A stretch of DNA of 64,000 nt. Origin: BOKV01 sp041739225. Its GTDB lineage: Bacteria; Pseudomonadota; Alphaproteobacteria; Rhizobiales; Rhizobiaceae. Below the pieces are notes generated by a model that was not told the origin of the DNA, searched no databases, and was given only the letters and a program-made list of their open reading frames with translations. Below, one piece after another: positions 9,195 through 17,307 of this stretch. Each line of letters begins with the position of its first letter. Positions within the stretch are counted from its first letter, which is position 1. The position numbers and the translations under genes were made by a program. The DNA is taken from contig JBGSOG010000046.1 in assembly GCA_041739225.1 (NCBI GenBank), positions 62,001 to 126,000 on the forward strand, written 5' to 3'.

Positions 9195-9449
9195 ATGGAT
9201 GAGATTGGTGTTTTCGAAGCCCGCAACAGCTTGTCGGCGCTACTCGACCGGGTTGCACAGGGCGAGGAGATCACGATTACGCGCAACGGAAAACCAGTGG
9301 CCCGATTGGTTGCCGCAATCCCTGAGCGCGATGTGGCGCGCGCACGAGAGGCTGCGGCCAGGATGCGCGCTCTGCGTGAAAGCTTGCCGAAGGACACCCT
9401 TGAAGGCACTTCGATCAGGGAGTTGATTGAAGAGGGCAGGCGGTATTGA
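9195..9449 (+). CDS. Phd/YefM-type antitoxin
   Basis: 84 residues starting at ATG 9195 after GGGAG (about 9184-9188). The N-terminal Phd fold is clear: IGVFEARNSLSALLDRVAQ, then GEEITITRNGKPVARLV. The Arg-rich C-terminal tail would wrap the toxin. It should repress its own promoter and block the PIN toxin. The stop overlaps the TTG start of the next gene by 4 bases, so both are translated in a coupled way. Confidence 0.92.
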   Translation: MDEIGVFEARNSLSALLDRVAQGEEITITRNGKPVARLVAAIPERDVARAREAAARMRALRESLPKDTLEGTSIRELIEEGRRY

Positions 9450-9853
9450 GCCTGGTAGTGGATTGTTCCGTCGCATTGGGATGGTACTTGCCGGATGAGC
9501 GGTCCGATGCGGCAGACTCCATTCTTGAAAAGGTGATAGCCGGTGGCGGCGTTGTGCCGTTTGTGTTTCGTCTGGAATTCGCAAACAGCATGACCATGGC
9601 CACCCGGCGCAACAGAATTCCTCCAGGCGCGCGGGAGACCGCGTTCTCAGCGCTTGCCGGACTTCAACTGGTTACTGATACGCGTGGAGCGGATTCAGTC
9701 TGGAGTCATTTCACGAGCCTTGCAGACCGGCACCGGCTAACGCTCTACGACGCGGCGTATCTGGAACTTTGCCTGCGTCTTGATCAGCCATTGGCGACAT
9801 TCGACAAAGCGCTCGTTTCTGCCGCGCAGCGCGAAAATGTTAGGCTGATCTGA
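9446..9853 (+). CDS. vapC: VapC-type PIN-domain ribonuclease toxin
   Basis: 135 residues from a TTG start overlapping the antitoxin stop. The four acidic PIN residues are present: Asp6 (VVDCSVALGW), Glu44 (FRLEFANSM), Asp102 (LTLYDAAYLEL) and Asp120 (LATFDKAL). VapC toxins are Mg-dependent RNases, often cutting tRNA or rRNA. The gene appears intact. Only 2 bases separate its stop from the ATG of the next cluster gene at 9856, so that gene now sits as if it were the third gene of the toxin-antitoxin operon. Confidence 0.93.
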   Translation: MSLVVDCSVALGWYLPDERSDAADSILEKVIAGGGVVPFVFRLEFANSMTMATRRNRIPPGARETAFSALAGLQLVTDTRGADSVWSHFTSLADRHRLTLYDAAYLELCLRLDQPLATFDKALVSAAQRENVRLI

Positions 9854-9855
9854 CG

Positions 9856-11133
9856 ATGCAGCGCCTGATTGAAAACAAGCTCATTTATGGTCAATTGCTC
9901 GAGATTTCCGAGCCACATCTGGTTGCGCGCTACAACCAGGCGCTGGAGGGGCTCAGTCTCAAGCCAACCAAGCTCACGACTTTTCGCATCGACATGACCG
10001 GCTTTTCGCCGGAAGTGGCGCAGGACCTTGGGGACAACCAGTACCTTGATCCCAACGGGGTCAACCGGCGGTTCATCATCCTGACGCCAGACCAGATCGA
10101 TCTGCCGGTGATCAATTCCGCCTTTTCCAATACTGAAGACCTGCTCTACCAATTCTTCGAAAAGAATGCGAAAGCGCTGTTTGCCCTGACCATCAAGGAC
10201 GTGCTGTTCGGCGAGATCGAGGACAGTGTTTTCGAAGTCAAGGACATCGAAGACCTGCTGTCAATCGAGCAGGTGGAGTTTCGAGTGTCCACACCCGGCA
10301 ATTTGCTCGGCAAGACTTCCAACCTGCAAGTGATGATCGAGCGGCTGGTGAAGGAGCCCGATGCCTGGCGCGACGATGCCATGCTTGAGCAAATGGTCGA
10401 ACTTGCCAAGGCAACCGGCGACATTCGCGAAAATGCGCTGATGCCCAAGGAAGTGGTTTTCCGCCAGAACACGTTCTGGACATCGCATTTTGGCGGCGTC
10501 TACATCTTTATCGAAGAGAAACAAACCACCGTCATCGGCAATCCCTCAGCCAAGGGTTTTCGCAAGTCGCGGCCCTGGCAGGTCGCCTATATTGACATCA
10601 ACGACCACGCCAACGTCTATCGTTTTCTTGCCGAAACCAGCCGCATTGACCCGCCGCGCGGCTCGTGGATCGAAAAATCCGGATTGATTGAGGAACGCGC
10701 GCTGATGCTGGCGGTCTGGTTGGCGGTGAACGCTGACCTAAATGCCGATCTTTCGCGCATAGATCCGCGCTGGGCCAGCAACTGGGTTGCAAAGAATGCC
10801 GCGCTGGTGGAACGTGAAGGTTCGCTTCCCTTGATGAACTGGGTGCGCCGCGAGAGTGCCAACTGGTCCAGTGTCGCCATGGAAGACATTGAGCCAAAGA
10901 AGCGCTTCCTGATTTCGCGGGCAAATCCCGAGCACGCTGATTTTTATCTGGTGAACCGGCTGATATCGGAATATTTGCCGTTTGATTACATGACACGGTT
11001 TGTTTTCAACAAGCCCGGCTTTTACCGCGACTATGAGAACTTTCCGGAGAATTATCGGGAATATGTGGTGAAACGCATCCGCGATACCTATCTGACAGAC
11101 AAGAAGGCGTTCAGACGCCGATTGTATAAATAG
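9856..11133 (+). CDS. Uncharacterised 425-residue protein of the AAA+ cluster (possibly DUF6638)
   Basis: No functional family recognised; from memory it resembles the rhizobial family DUF6638, which I cannot verify here. It is soluble with no signal peptide. The N-terminus reads MQRLIENKLIYGQLLEISEP, and a conserved-looking segment, YLDPNGVNRRFIILTPDQI, follows near residue 60. Several Trp/Tyr-rich motifs lie in the C-terminal half (FWTSHFGGVYIFIEEKQTT, FVFNKPGFYRDYENFPENY). It is separated from the AAA+ gene by the toxin-antitoxin block but keeps orientation, and the DUF2333 gene follows after 42 bases, so it most likely belongs to the same cluster. Confidence 0.7.
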   Translation: MQRLIENKLIYGQLLEISEPHLVARYNQALEGLSLKPTKLTTFRIDMTGFSPEVAQDLGDNQYLDPNGVNRRFIILTPDQIDLPVINSAFSNTEDLLYQFFEKNAKALFALTIKDVLFGEIEDSVFEVKDIEDLLSIEQVEFRVSTPGNLLGKTSNLQVMIERLVKEPDAWRDDAMLEQMVELAKATGDIRENALMPKEVVFRQNTFWTSHFGGVYIFIEEKQTTVIGNPSAKGFRKSRPWQVAYIDINDHANVYRFLAETSRIDPPRGSWIEKSGLIEERALMLAVWLAVNADLNADLSRIDPRWASNWVAKNAALVEREGSLPLMNWVRRESANWSSVAMEDIEPKKRFLISRANPEHADFYLVNRLISEYLPFDYMTRFVFNKPGFYRDYENFPENYREYVVKRIRDTYLTDKKAFRRRLYK

Positions 11134-11175
11134 CGGCGACCAGTCGCGTCAAAAACCGCGAACCAAGGGGCATGC

Positions 11176-12396
11176 ATGTTGGATTCAATCGTAGCTTTTT
11201 TCACCCGGATTTTTGAGAGCATAGGCCGGGGGATCGGATGGTTCATCGCTTTGTTGCTTTGGCCGTTCGTCGCTGTCAGCCGCTGGTATACCAAGCGTGG
11301 CTGGATCGTGCGCGGCGTTGTCGGGCTGCTGGTTCTGGGCTGGCTTGCGCTGTACGCCACGTTTTTCTGGAACACGCAGCGCTGGACAGGTTTTGATCCC
11401 GACTACCCATCGAAGATTTCGATGTCGAGTGGGCCCTCGCTGGCTGGCGAGCCGGTTCAAACCGGAAACAACAACACTGCTGTTGCAGCCACCCAGCCTT
11501 CGCAGCCAACACAGGGCGATGTTTCCACTGCAGACGGTACACAGTTGTTCGGAAAGCAGGCGCAGACTGTGCCGGCCAAACCCGGCCAGGTTTGCCATCG
11601 CTCGGCAATTGTCGATGTTGCAGCCGAATTGGTTGATTTGAACGTCAACCAGAATGGCTGGGTTTCATCAATGCTGCTGTCCAAGGTAGGTTTCTTTGGA
11701 ATACCCTGGAAAAACACGCCGTTTTTTGACAACAAGGCTGCCTTCCAGCTTGGCATCAACCAGGTGCTTCGCCGCACATCGACAGAACTTGTCGATGTGC
11801 TGGGCCGCGTTCGCGGGACTTCGCAGATTGACCAGAGCTTGCAGGATGCGCGCTCTGCGCTCGCCTATTCCGAGGAAGCCTGGTACGTCGGCACCAGCGG
11901 TTTCGTTCGTCCGTCGCAATCGGTCTACCGCGATGCGATTGGCAAGTTCAAGGAGTTCAACACAAACCTTGAAAGCTGCAAATCCACCTTCGACGCCCGC
12001 GCCGACAATCTGATGCAGTTCATCGACCGCATAGCCAATGATATAGGCTCGACTTCCGACATTTTGCGCTCGCGCATCGAAGCATCTGATGCGGGCTGGT
12101 TCGATCCGCGTGCCGATGATCGTTTCTGGTTCGCTTATGGCCAGTTGTATGCCTATCACGGTATCTTGCAGGCAACGAAGTCCGACTTCTCTGCCATCGT
12201 TAACGACCGGTCGATCCTTGCCATTTTCAACCGGATGAACGAGCAGTTGCGCCAGTCGCTGAACATGCAGCCATGGATCATCTCCAATGGCGATGAATCG
12301 AGCTCGCTGTTCCCTTCACACCTTGCCAACATGGGCTTCTATTTGTTGCGGGTGCGATCGAACCTCGTGGAAATCCGCAGCATCCTTGATCGCTGA
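11176..12396 (+). CDS. DUF2333 family membrane protein
   Basis: 406 residues from ATG 11176. Two hydrophobic segments lie near residues 18-34 and 46-62 (RGVVGLLVLGWLALYATFF), followed by a Ser/Thr/Gln-rich linker (about 80-130) and a large, mainly helical domain. Motifs shared with DUF2333 proteins include WYVGTSGFVRPSQSVYRDAI, DARADNLMQFIDRI and DRFWFAYGQLYAYHGIL, and a C-terminus with PSHLANMGFYLLRVRSNLVE. The family has no assigned role. Anchored in the inner membrane with its domain probably in the periplasm, it would be the envelope component of the AAA+ cluster. Confidence 0.85.
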   Translation: MLDSIVAFFTRIFESIGRGIGWFIALLLWPFVAVSRWYTKRGWIVRGVVGLLVLGWLALYATFFWNTQRWTGFDPDYPSKISMSSGPSLAGEPVQTGNNNTAVAATQPSQPTQGDVSTADGTQLFGKQAQTVPAKPGQVCHRSAIVDVAAELVDLNVNQNGWVSSMLLSKVGFFGIPWKNTPFFDNKAAFQLGINQVLRRTSTELVDVLGRVRGTSQIDQSLQDARSALAYSEEAWYVGTSGFVRPSQSVYRDAIGKFKEFNTNLESCKSTFDARADNLMQFIDRIANDIGSTSDILRSRIEASDAGWFDPRADDRFWFAYGQLYAYHGILQATKSDFSAIVNDRSILAIFNRMNEQLRQSLNMQPWIISNGDESSSLFPSHLANMGFYLLRVRSNLVEIRSILDR

Positions 12397-12409
12397 CATT
12401 CATGGAAGG

Positions 12410-12429
12410 GCGGGGCTTACAAGCCCCGC
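12410..12429. terminator. Stem-loop between converging DUF2333 and IalB-like genes
   Basis: GCGGGGCTT (12410-12418) pairs with AAGCCCCGC (12421-12429), 14 bases after the DUF2333 stop and overlapping the last codons of the minus-strand gene. The stem is strong but no T-run follows on either strand, so it is at best a weak shared terminator. Confidence 0.4.
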
Positions 12430-12968
12430 TCCGCAACAGCCTTGCGGAAATCAGCCAGCATTTCGGCAAAACCGGCGTTCTGCCAGACCAGATCGAAGTC
12501 GCGGCGGTAGCGGTCCTTGAAGCTGATTTGCAGTGCCCCTGGCCCTGAAAGCATGTTGGCGAGCTTGCCGGCTTCTTCGCCCTCGATGAAGCATTTCAAA
12601 TCCGGGCAAAGCGTGGTGTCGTACGTCCAGACCGGCGCTTGATCACGGACTATCTGAAAGCCATCTTGTTTGAACAAAGTACCGCGCTCAAACCGGAACT
12701 CGAACTTGAGGTTTCCGGCGGTCTGCGGAGTTACGAAAACAAACGCCGCGCCAAACTGCGGGCGCGGCGCATAGACCTCGACCAGCGACATGTAGCAGCG
12801 CTCTATTTTGGTTCCCTTGTCGTCGCGGTGATCACAAGCGGAAATCCACTGTCCGCTTTGCTCATGGTGGTCGACCGTCCACGACCAGTCCTCGACGGTG
12901 TTTTCTGTCTGCGCAAATGCCAGTGTGGGAAGTGCAGCCATGAAACATGCAGCAATGATAAATCTCAT
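12417..12968 (-). CDS. Invasion-associated locus B (IalB)-like exported protein
   Basis: 183 residues with a Sec signal peptide (FIIAACFMAALPTLAFAQ). The mature part has the IalB pattern of a Trp-containing N-terminus followed by two Cys pairs: ISACDHRDD with ERCYMSLVEV, and TTLCPDLKCFIEGEEAG. IalB-type proteins are periplasmic or envelope proteins widespread in rhizobia and Brucella; the name comes from Bartonella and does not imply invasion here. It is transcribed away from formate-THF ligase, sharing a 209-base divergent region. Confidence 0.75.
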   Translation of the reverse strand: MRFIIAACFMAALPTLAFAQTENTVEDWSWTVDHHEQSGQWISACDHRDDKGTKIERCYMSLVEVYAPRPQFGAAFVFVTPQTAGNLKFEFRFERGTLFKQDGFQIVRDQAPVWTYDTTLCPDLKCFIEGEEAGKLANMLSGPGALQISFKDRYRRDFDLVWQNAGFAEMLADFRKAVAERGL

Positions 12969-13177
12969 GAAAAACCCCTGTTTTTTTCAGCTTGGCCCAC
13001 AGCCAACACGGCCTCAAGTAAACTTGGCGCGTTGGAGATCACGCTTTTGCGCGTTACGCTTGAAATGCCTGTCGCAATTCGCCTAGCGAACGGCCTGTTT
13101 GAGACTGCGGTAAAACGCGCATTGCGGTTTTCTGCGATTGGCGCCGGGCATCGGCGAATATCCCCGGTTGAGGAAAA

Positions 13178-14863
13178 ATGAACATGGCCGAGTACAAATC
13201 CGACATCCAGATTGCCCGTGCAGCCAACAAAAAGCCGATCAAGGACATCGGCGAAAAAATCGGCATTCCTTACGAGCATTTGCTCCCATACGGCCATGAC
13301 AAGGCAAAAATTTCGGCGGAATTCATCGCTTCAAAGCGTGGCGGAAAAGACGGCAAGCTGATCCTGGTGACTGCGATCAACCCGACACCTGCAGGCGAAG
13401 GCAAGACCACCACCACCGTTGGTCTTGGCGATGGCCTCAACCGGATCGGCAAGAAGGCAATCGTGTGCATTCGCGAGGCATCGCTCGGGCCGAATTTCGG
13501 TGTCAAGGGCGGCGCGGCTGGCGGCGGTTATTCGCAAGTGGTGCCGATGGAGGACATGAACCTCCACTTCACCGGCGATTTCCACGCCATCACCACGGCC
13601 CACAATCTCCTCTCCGCGATCATCGACAACCACATCTATTGGGGCAATGAACTGGGCATCGACACCCGTCGCGTGGTGTGGCGGCGCGTAATGGACATGA
13701 ACGACCGGGCACTGCGCGAAATCATCTGCTCGCTGGGCGGTGTTGCCAATGGCTATCCGCGCGAAGCCGGTTTTGACATTACCGTCGCTTCCGAAGTGAT
13801 GGCGATCCTGTGCCTGTCAAACGATCTGAAAGACCTTGAGCGGCGCCTTGGCGACATCATCGTCGCCTACAAGCGCGACAAGACGCCGATCCGGGCACGC
13901 GACCTCAAGGCTGACGGCGCGATGACCGTACTGTTGAAAGACGCAATGCAGCCCAATCTGGTACAGACGCTCGAAAACAATGCGGCCTTCGTGCATGGAG
14001 GCCCGTTCGCCAACATTGCCCATGGCTGCAACTCGGTCGTTGCCACAACGACTGCACTCAAGCTTGCCGATTATGTTGTGACCGAGGCCGGATTTGGCGC
14101 CGACCTTGGCGCGGAAAAGTTCTTCGACATCAAGTGCCGCAAGGCGGGACTGAAGCCGTCCGCAGCAGTGATCGTGGCGACTGTGCGCGCCATGAAAATG
14201 AATGGCGGGGTGAAAAAAGAAGATCTCGGTGCCGAGAACGTCGCGGCGGTACAGAAGGGCTGCGCCAACCTTGGCCGTCACATTGAAAACGTCAAGCAGT
14301 TCGGCGTACCGGTTGTCGTTGCGATCAATCACTTCGGCACAGACACAGACGCTGAAATTGCTGCCATGAAGGAATTTGTTGCGACACAGGGATCGGAAGC
14401 GATCCTTTGCAAACATTGGGCCCATGGTTCGGCAGGTATTGAGGACCTTGCCAACAAGGTGGTGCAGCTGGCCGAGAGCGGTGCTGCACAATTCTCGCCG
14501 CTTTACCCGGACGAAATGGGTTTGTTCGACAAGATCGATACCATCGTCAAGCGCATCTACCGCGGCTCGGAGGCCATTGCCGACAAGTCCGTTCGCGATC
14601 AGCTGAAGACATGGGAGGAGGCCGGCTACGGCAATCTGCCGGTCTGCATGGCGAAAACGCAATACTCGTTCTCGACCGATCCCAACTTGCGCGGTGCGCC
14701 GACGGGTCATGTCGTGCCTGTTCGCGAAGTGCGGCTATCGGCTGGTGCCGGCTTCGTCGTCGCCATCTGCGGCGAGATCATGACGATGCCGGGTCTGCCG
14801 AAGGTGCCGTCATCAGAGAAGATCTTCCTCAATGGCGACGGCCAGATAGAAGGCCTGTTCTGA
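13178..14863 (+). CDS. fhs: Formate-tetrahydrofolate ligase
   Basis: Makes 10-formyl-THF from formate, ATP and THF in one-carbon metabolism. The 561-residue length is standard. The nucleotide-binding loop NPTPAGEGKTTTTVGLGDG lies near 68-86, then REASLGPNFGVKGGAAGGGY and FTGDFHAITTAHNL; the C-terminal MTMPGLPKVP is typical. Two ATGs are possible, 13178 and 13184; GAGG at 13170-13173 is 4 or 10 bases away, so the start is not decided. The gene stands alone and ends in a strong terminator. Confidence 0.97.
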   Translation: MNMAEYKSDIQIARAANKKPIKDIGEKIGIPYEHLLPYGHDKAKISAEFIASKRGGKDGKLILVTAINPTPAGEGKTTTTVGLGDGLNRIGKKAIVCIREASLGPNFGVKGGAAGGGYSQVVPMEDMNLHFTGDFHAITTAHNLLSAIIDNHIYWGNELGIDTRRVVWRRVMDMNDRALREIICSLGGVANGYPREAGFDITVASEVMAILCLSNDLKDLERRLGDIIVAYKRDKTPIRARDLKADGAMTVLLKDAMQPNLVQTLENNAAFVHGGPFANIAHGCNSVVATTTALKLADYVVTEAGFGADLGAEKFFDIKCRKAGLKPSAAVIVATVRAMKMNGGVKKEDLGAENVAAVQKGCANLGRHIENVKQFGVPVVVAINHFGTDTDAEIAAMKEFVATQGSEAILCKHWAHGSAGIEDLANKVVQLAESGAAQFSPLYPDEMGLFDKIDTIVKRIYRGSEAIADKSVRDQLKTWEEAGYGNLPVCMAKTQYSFSTDPNLRGAPTGHVVPVREVRLSAGAGFVVAICGEIMTMPGLPKVPSSEKIFLNGDGQIEGLF

Positions 14864-14880
14864 TCAGCGGTCACAATAAA

Positions 14881-14908
14881 AACCCCGGAAAGCCATCCGG
14901 GGTTTTTT
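14881..14908 (+). terminator. Intrinsic terminator of fhs
   Basis: AACCCCGG (14881-14888) pairs with CCGGGGTT (14897-14904) around an 8-base loop, followed by four more Ts. It sits 17 bases after the fhs stop and 14 bases before the end of the converging porin gene. The A-rich flank on the left could let it work for both strands. Confidence 0.9.
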
Positions 14909-14921
14909 GTTTTGGTATCTT

Positions 14922-15605
14922 TCAGAAACGGTATGAAAAGCCGGCGCGAACCACATTGTGTGACGTATCGAAGGTTACCGGTGCGTTGGCAGGCGCAACC
15001 GCCGGGTTGGAATAGCCATAAACCTGTTCACCGAAATCATAGGCCAGATATTCGGCCCGCAGGGTGACCTGGCTGGTCAACGCATATTCGATACCGCCGC
15101 CCCAAACAGTTCCCTGATGGGTTTCGGTTTTCGTTTCGTTGCGCAATGGCGTGGGTGTTGACCAATAACTTGACGTGAAATCGCCCCAGGCAACGCCGCC
15201 GGTCCCATAGAGCAAAAGCTGCTCATTGGCCACGCCAATGCGCGCTCGCAACGAAGCCTGCCAATTCTGCGAGAAAACATATCCATCCGCTGAATTGTAG
15301 CGCGAGTAGTCTGGCTCGCCGCCAATGTCGGAGCCGTCGATGTCGGCTTCCACGCCCAGAACAAGTGCATCGAGTTGCAAATTGTAGCCGGCATGTGCGC
15401 CATAGATCCAACCAGAGGTACCATCATCGGTTGGCGCTGCGCCGCTTGATGTTGTGTAAAGGGATACATCACCACCGCCCAGGCCCGCATGAAGTCCGAC
15501 ATAAGCGCCACTCCATGGTGTGGACTGCAGCGGGTCCAAATCTTCGGCAGCAATTGCGGGGGCAGGCAAACAAGCCAAGGCAACAATCATGGCAAGACAG
15601 CGCAT
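14922..15605 (-). CDS. Outer membrane beta-barrel protein (Omp25/opacity-type)
   Basis: 227 residues starting at ATG 15605. Residues 1-21 are a signal peptide (MIVALACLPAPAIAAED). The mature protein begins WSGAYVGLHAGLGGGD and has alternating amphipathic strands with Tyr/Trp girdles (YGAHAGYNLQLDALVLGVEA, LRARIGVANEQLLLYGTGG), ending in the barrel signal VVRAGFSYRF with terminal Phe. This is the 8-stranded Omp25/Omp31-like family of rhizobial outer membranes. A stem-loop at 15608-15640 covers its ribosome binding site. The frame extends to 15686 but the signal peptide fixes the start. Confidence 0.9.
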   Translation of the reverse strand: MRCLAMIVALACLPAPAIAAEDLDPLQSTPWSGAYVGLHAGLGGGDVSLYTTSSGAAPTDDGTSGWIYGAHAGYNLQLDALVLGVEADIDGSDIGGEPDYSRYNSADGYVFSQNWQASLRARIGVANEQLLLYGTGGVAWGDFTSSYWSTPTPLRNETKTETHQGTVWGGGIEYALTSQVTLRAEYLAYDFGEQVYGYSNPAVAPANAPVTFDTSHNVVRAGFSYRF

Positions 15606-15607
15606 AA

Positions 15608-15640
15608 ACGACTCCTGATTTAATAAACTCAGTGAGTCGT
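15608..15640 (-). promoter_or_regulatory. Stem-loop enclosing the ribosome binding site of the porin mRNA
   Basis: On the minus strand the mRNA reads ACGACTC, a bulged A, CTGA, a 10-base AT-rich loop, then TCAG and GAGTCGT, ending two bases before the ATG. Seven plus four base pairs are perfect. AGGAG, the only Shine-Dalgarno sequence, lies in the 3' arm (about 15612-15616). Opening of the stem would be needed for efficient initiation, so thermal, protein or small-RNA control is plausible but untested. Confidence 0.6.
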
Positions 15641-15901
15641 ATTTTTCTTTCGTTCTTGCGTCAAGCGGACACTGAACGGCGCGCACAATTGTTGTAAATG
15701 GACAACAGCTTCAAGGCACACACTTCATGGGCTGGCTGACTTGCCACCCGTCACGATTGCTGCGGAAATCAATTCCCGCGTAGAAGAGGTCATCTACAAT
15801 GCCTGCGGCATTGCCGGCCCTATGGGTAAGTTCACTGAACTGCTTGACCGAAATGCCCCATGCTGTATCGCAACGGTCATTGAAACCACGGCAAGGCGAC
15901 C

Positions 15902-16804
15902 ATGTCAGTCAGGGTCAGATCAACCGCTGCACAGATTGCTTTTGTCAGCATCTTTGTAGCGATCATCGTGCTGGGCCTCAAATCGCTGGCTGCGTGGCAG
16001 TCAGGCAGCGTTGCGCTGCTTTCGGACGCGATCGAGAGCATCGTCAATGTCGTGACAGCCGTCGCGGCACTGGCGGCTATCCGTTACGCCGCCATCCCGG
16101 CAGACGACGATCACCCCTATGGCCATGACAAGGCCGAGTATTTTGTTGCCTTGCTGGAAGCTTTGCTGATCGGCGCAGCAGCGTGGTCGATTTTCGAGCG
16201 CGCATATGACGCGCTGCTTACCGGCAGGGCGGTTGCGCCACCACTTTCAGCCTATCTGGCCAACATCGCGGCAGGTTTGATCAACGCCTTGTGGTGTGCG
16301 GTGCTCATCCGGCGCGGGCGCGAACTGCGCTCGACTGCGCTGGTGTCCGATGGTTGGCACCTGTTCTCCGACGTGATGTCATCGGCTGGTGTGCTGGTGG
16401 GTGTGGTGCTGGCGCAAGTGACCGGAATTTACTGGTTCGACCCGGTGCTTGCCGGTCTCGTCGCCATCAACATACTTTGGTCCGGCTATGCGCTGATGAA
16501 ACTTTCGGTCGCCGGCCTGATGGACATGGCGCCGCAAAAGGAAACGCAGGATGCCATTTCCAGGGCAATACTTGAATCGGGCGCCGGGGCTTTGCAGGCG
16601 CACGACATCAGGGCGAGAAGCACTGCGCGAACCACATTCATCGAATTTCACCTTGTGGTTTCCGGCGACATGTCGGTAACGCGATCCCATGAATTGTGCG
16701 ACCGGATTGAGGCGGCACTGAAGCGTGACATTCCTGGCGCTTCGATCACCATCCATGTCGAACCTGAAGAGAAAGCCCATGCCCATGGCGGCATCCGGCT
16801 TTAA
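15902..16804 (+). CDS. Cation diffusion facilitator (CDF) metal/proton antiporter
   Basis: 300 residues with six predicted helices. The two CDF metal sites are seen: LLSDAIESIVN in helix 2 and HLFSDVMSSAG in helix 5, with the family motif HPYGHDKAEYF between helices 2 and 3. The cytoplasmic C-terminal domain (about 205-300) ends in a His-containing tail (EEKAHAHGG). It should export Zn, Fe, Co or Mn from the cytoplasm; the Asp-type helix-2 site resembles FieF-like members, but metal choice cannot be fixed by eye. The 296 bases upstream hold no gene I can support. Confidence 0.93.
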   Translation: MSVRVRSTAAQIAFVSIFVAIIVLGLKSLAAWQSGSVALLSDAIESIVNVVTAVAALAAIRYAAIPADDDHPYGHDKAEYFVALLEALLIGAAAWSIFERAYDALLTGRAVAPPLSAYLANIAAGLINALWCAVLIRRGRELRSTALVSDGWHLFSDVMSSAGVLVGVVLAQVTGIYWFDPVLAGLVAINILWSGYALMKLSVAGLMDMAPQKETQDAISRAILESGAGALQAHDIRARSTARTTFIEFHLVVSGDMSVTRSHELCDRIEAALKRDIPGASITIHVEPEEKAHAHGGIRL

Positions 16805-17086
16805 CGCCACGAATCAGTTTCGCTGCTGATTCGCTCGTGACGGCTTTGAAACGCCGGGTTGAGTGGCTGCCACCGCAATCGTTTCGCCTCACTACCTAGC
16901 TGCATCGCTAAACCATTGATTTTCATAATAAAAAAACTTCTCCTGATTGTTGCTTTTCGTCTTTGGCCATTAACCAAATGTTTACAAATACAACCTATAG
17001 TTATATACATAGAACAACACACGGCGAACGTGCCGTGTCACGAGACACGATGTGCTGATCCCCCTGCTAAATCTCGGCACAGCGTG
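16805..17086. other. Non-coding stretch between the CDF gene and the trp leader region
   Basis: No gene is seen. CGAATCAG (16810-16817) and CTGATTCG (16826-16833) form an 8-bp stem just after the CDF stop, without a T-run, perhaps a weak terminator. Bases 16918-17030 are AT-rich. Short open frames here have no ribosome binding site or family resemblance. Confidence 0.5.
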
Positions 17087-17175
17087 TACCTGCCTGCAAG
17101 CTCCAAGCTCCGAAGCAGGTAAAGTGAAAAGGGAGATCCGCACCAATCCGCCCGGTTCGGATCTCCCTGTTTCAC
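17087..17175. repeat. Two successive inverted repeats upstream of trpL
   Basis: TACCTGC (17087-17093) pairs with GCAGGTA (17115-17121). Immediately after, GTGAAA (17124-17129) plus GGGAGATCCG (17131-17140) pair with CGGATCTCCC (17158-17167) plus TTTCAC (17170-17175), giving about 16 bp with small bulges. The second stem is the strongest in this region and lies upstream of the predicted trpL promoter. It may be a structured RNA or a terminator without a clear U-run; its function is unknown. Confidence 0.6.
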
Positions 17176-17190
17176 ATGATGCGCCCACCC

Positions 17191-17218
17191 TTGCGCGGCA
17201 AAGCATCTCCCGTTAAAG
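17191..17218 (+). promoter_or_regulatory. Candidate promoter of the trp leader
   Basis: TTGCGC (17191-17196) and TTAAAG (17213-17218), 16 bases apart, resemble -35 and -10 boxes. The -10 ends 8 bases before the A of the trpL ATG, so transcription would start at or next to the start codon. A leaderless trpL transcript is what is known for Sinorhizobium meliloti rnTrpL. Confidence 0.45.
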
Positions 17219-17226
17219 CTGAACCC

Positions 17227-17271
17227 ATGATCAATATTCTGTCGCACATCTGGTGGTGGCAAGTTCGCTGA
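17227..17271 (+). CDS. trpL: trp operon leader peptide
   Basis: A 14-codon frame encodes MINILSHIWWWQVR, with three consecutive TGG codons (17251-17259). It lies 105 bases before trpE(G) and is followed by a hairpin with a T-run. This matches rhizobial TrpL leaders, where stalling at Trp codons controls read-through into trpE(G). No Shine-Dalgarno sequence precedes the ATG, in line with a leaderless transcript. Confidence 0.9.
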   Translation: MINILSHIWWWQVR

Positions 17272-17307
17272 GGCGAGCTGGCGACCATTCGTGTGCGTAT
17301 GGAAGAC

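Noticed and set aside
12639..13181. Plus-strand open frame of 180 codons over the IalB-like gene and the fhs promoter region
   Set aside because: No ribosome binding site, odd composition, and the opposite strand encodes a protein with a signal peptide and conserved Cys pairs.
15741..15959. 72-codon frame upstream of the CDF gene
   Set aside because: Overlaps the CDF start in another frame and has no start signal or family features.
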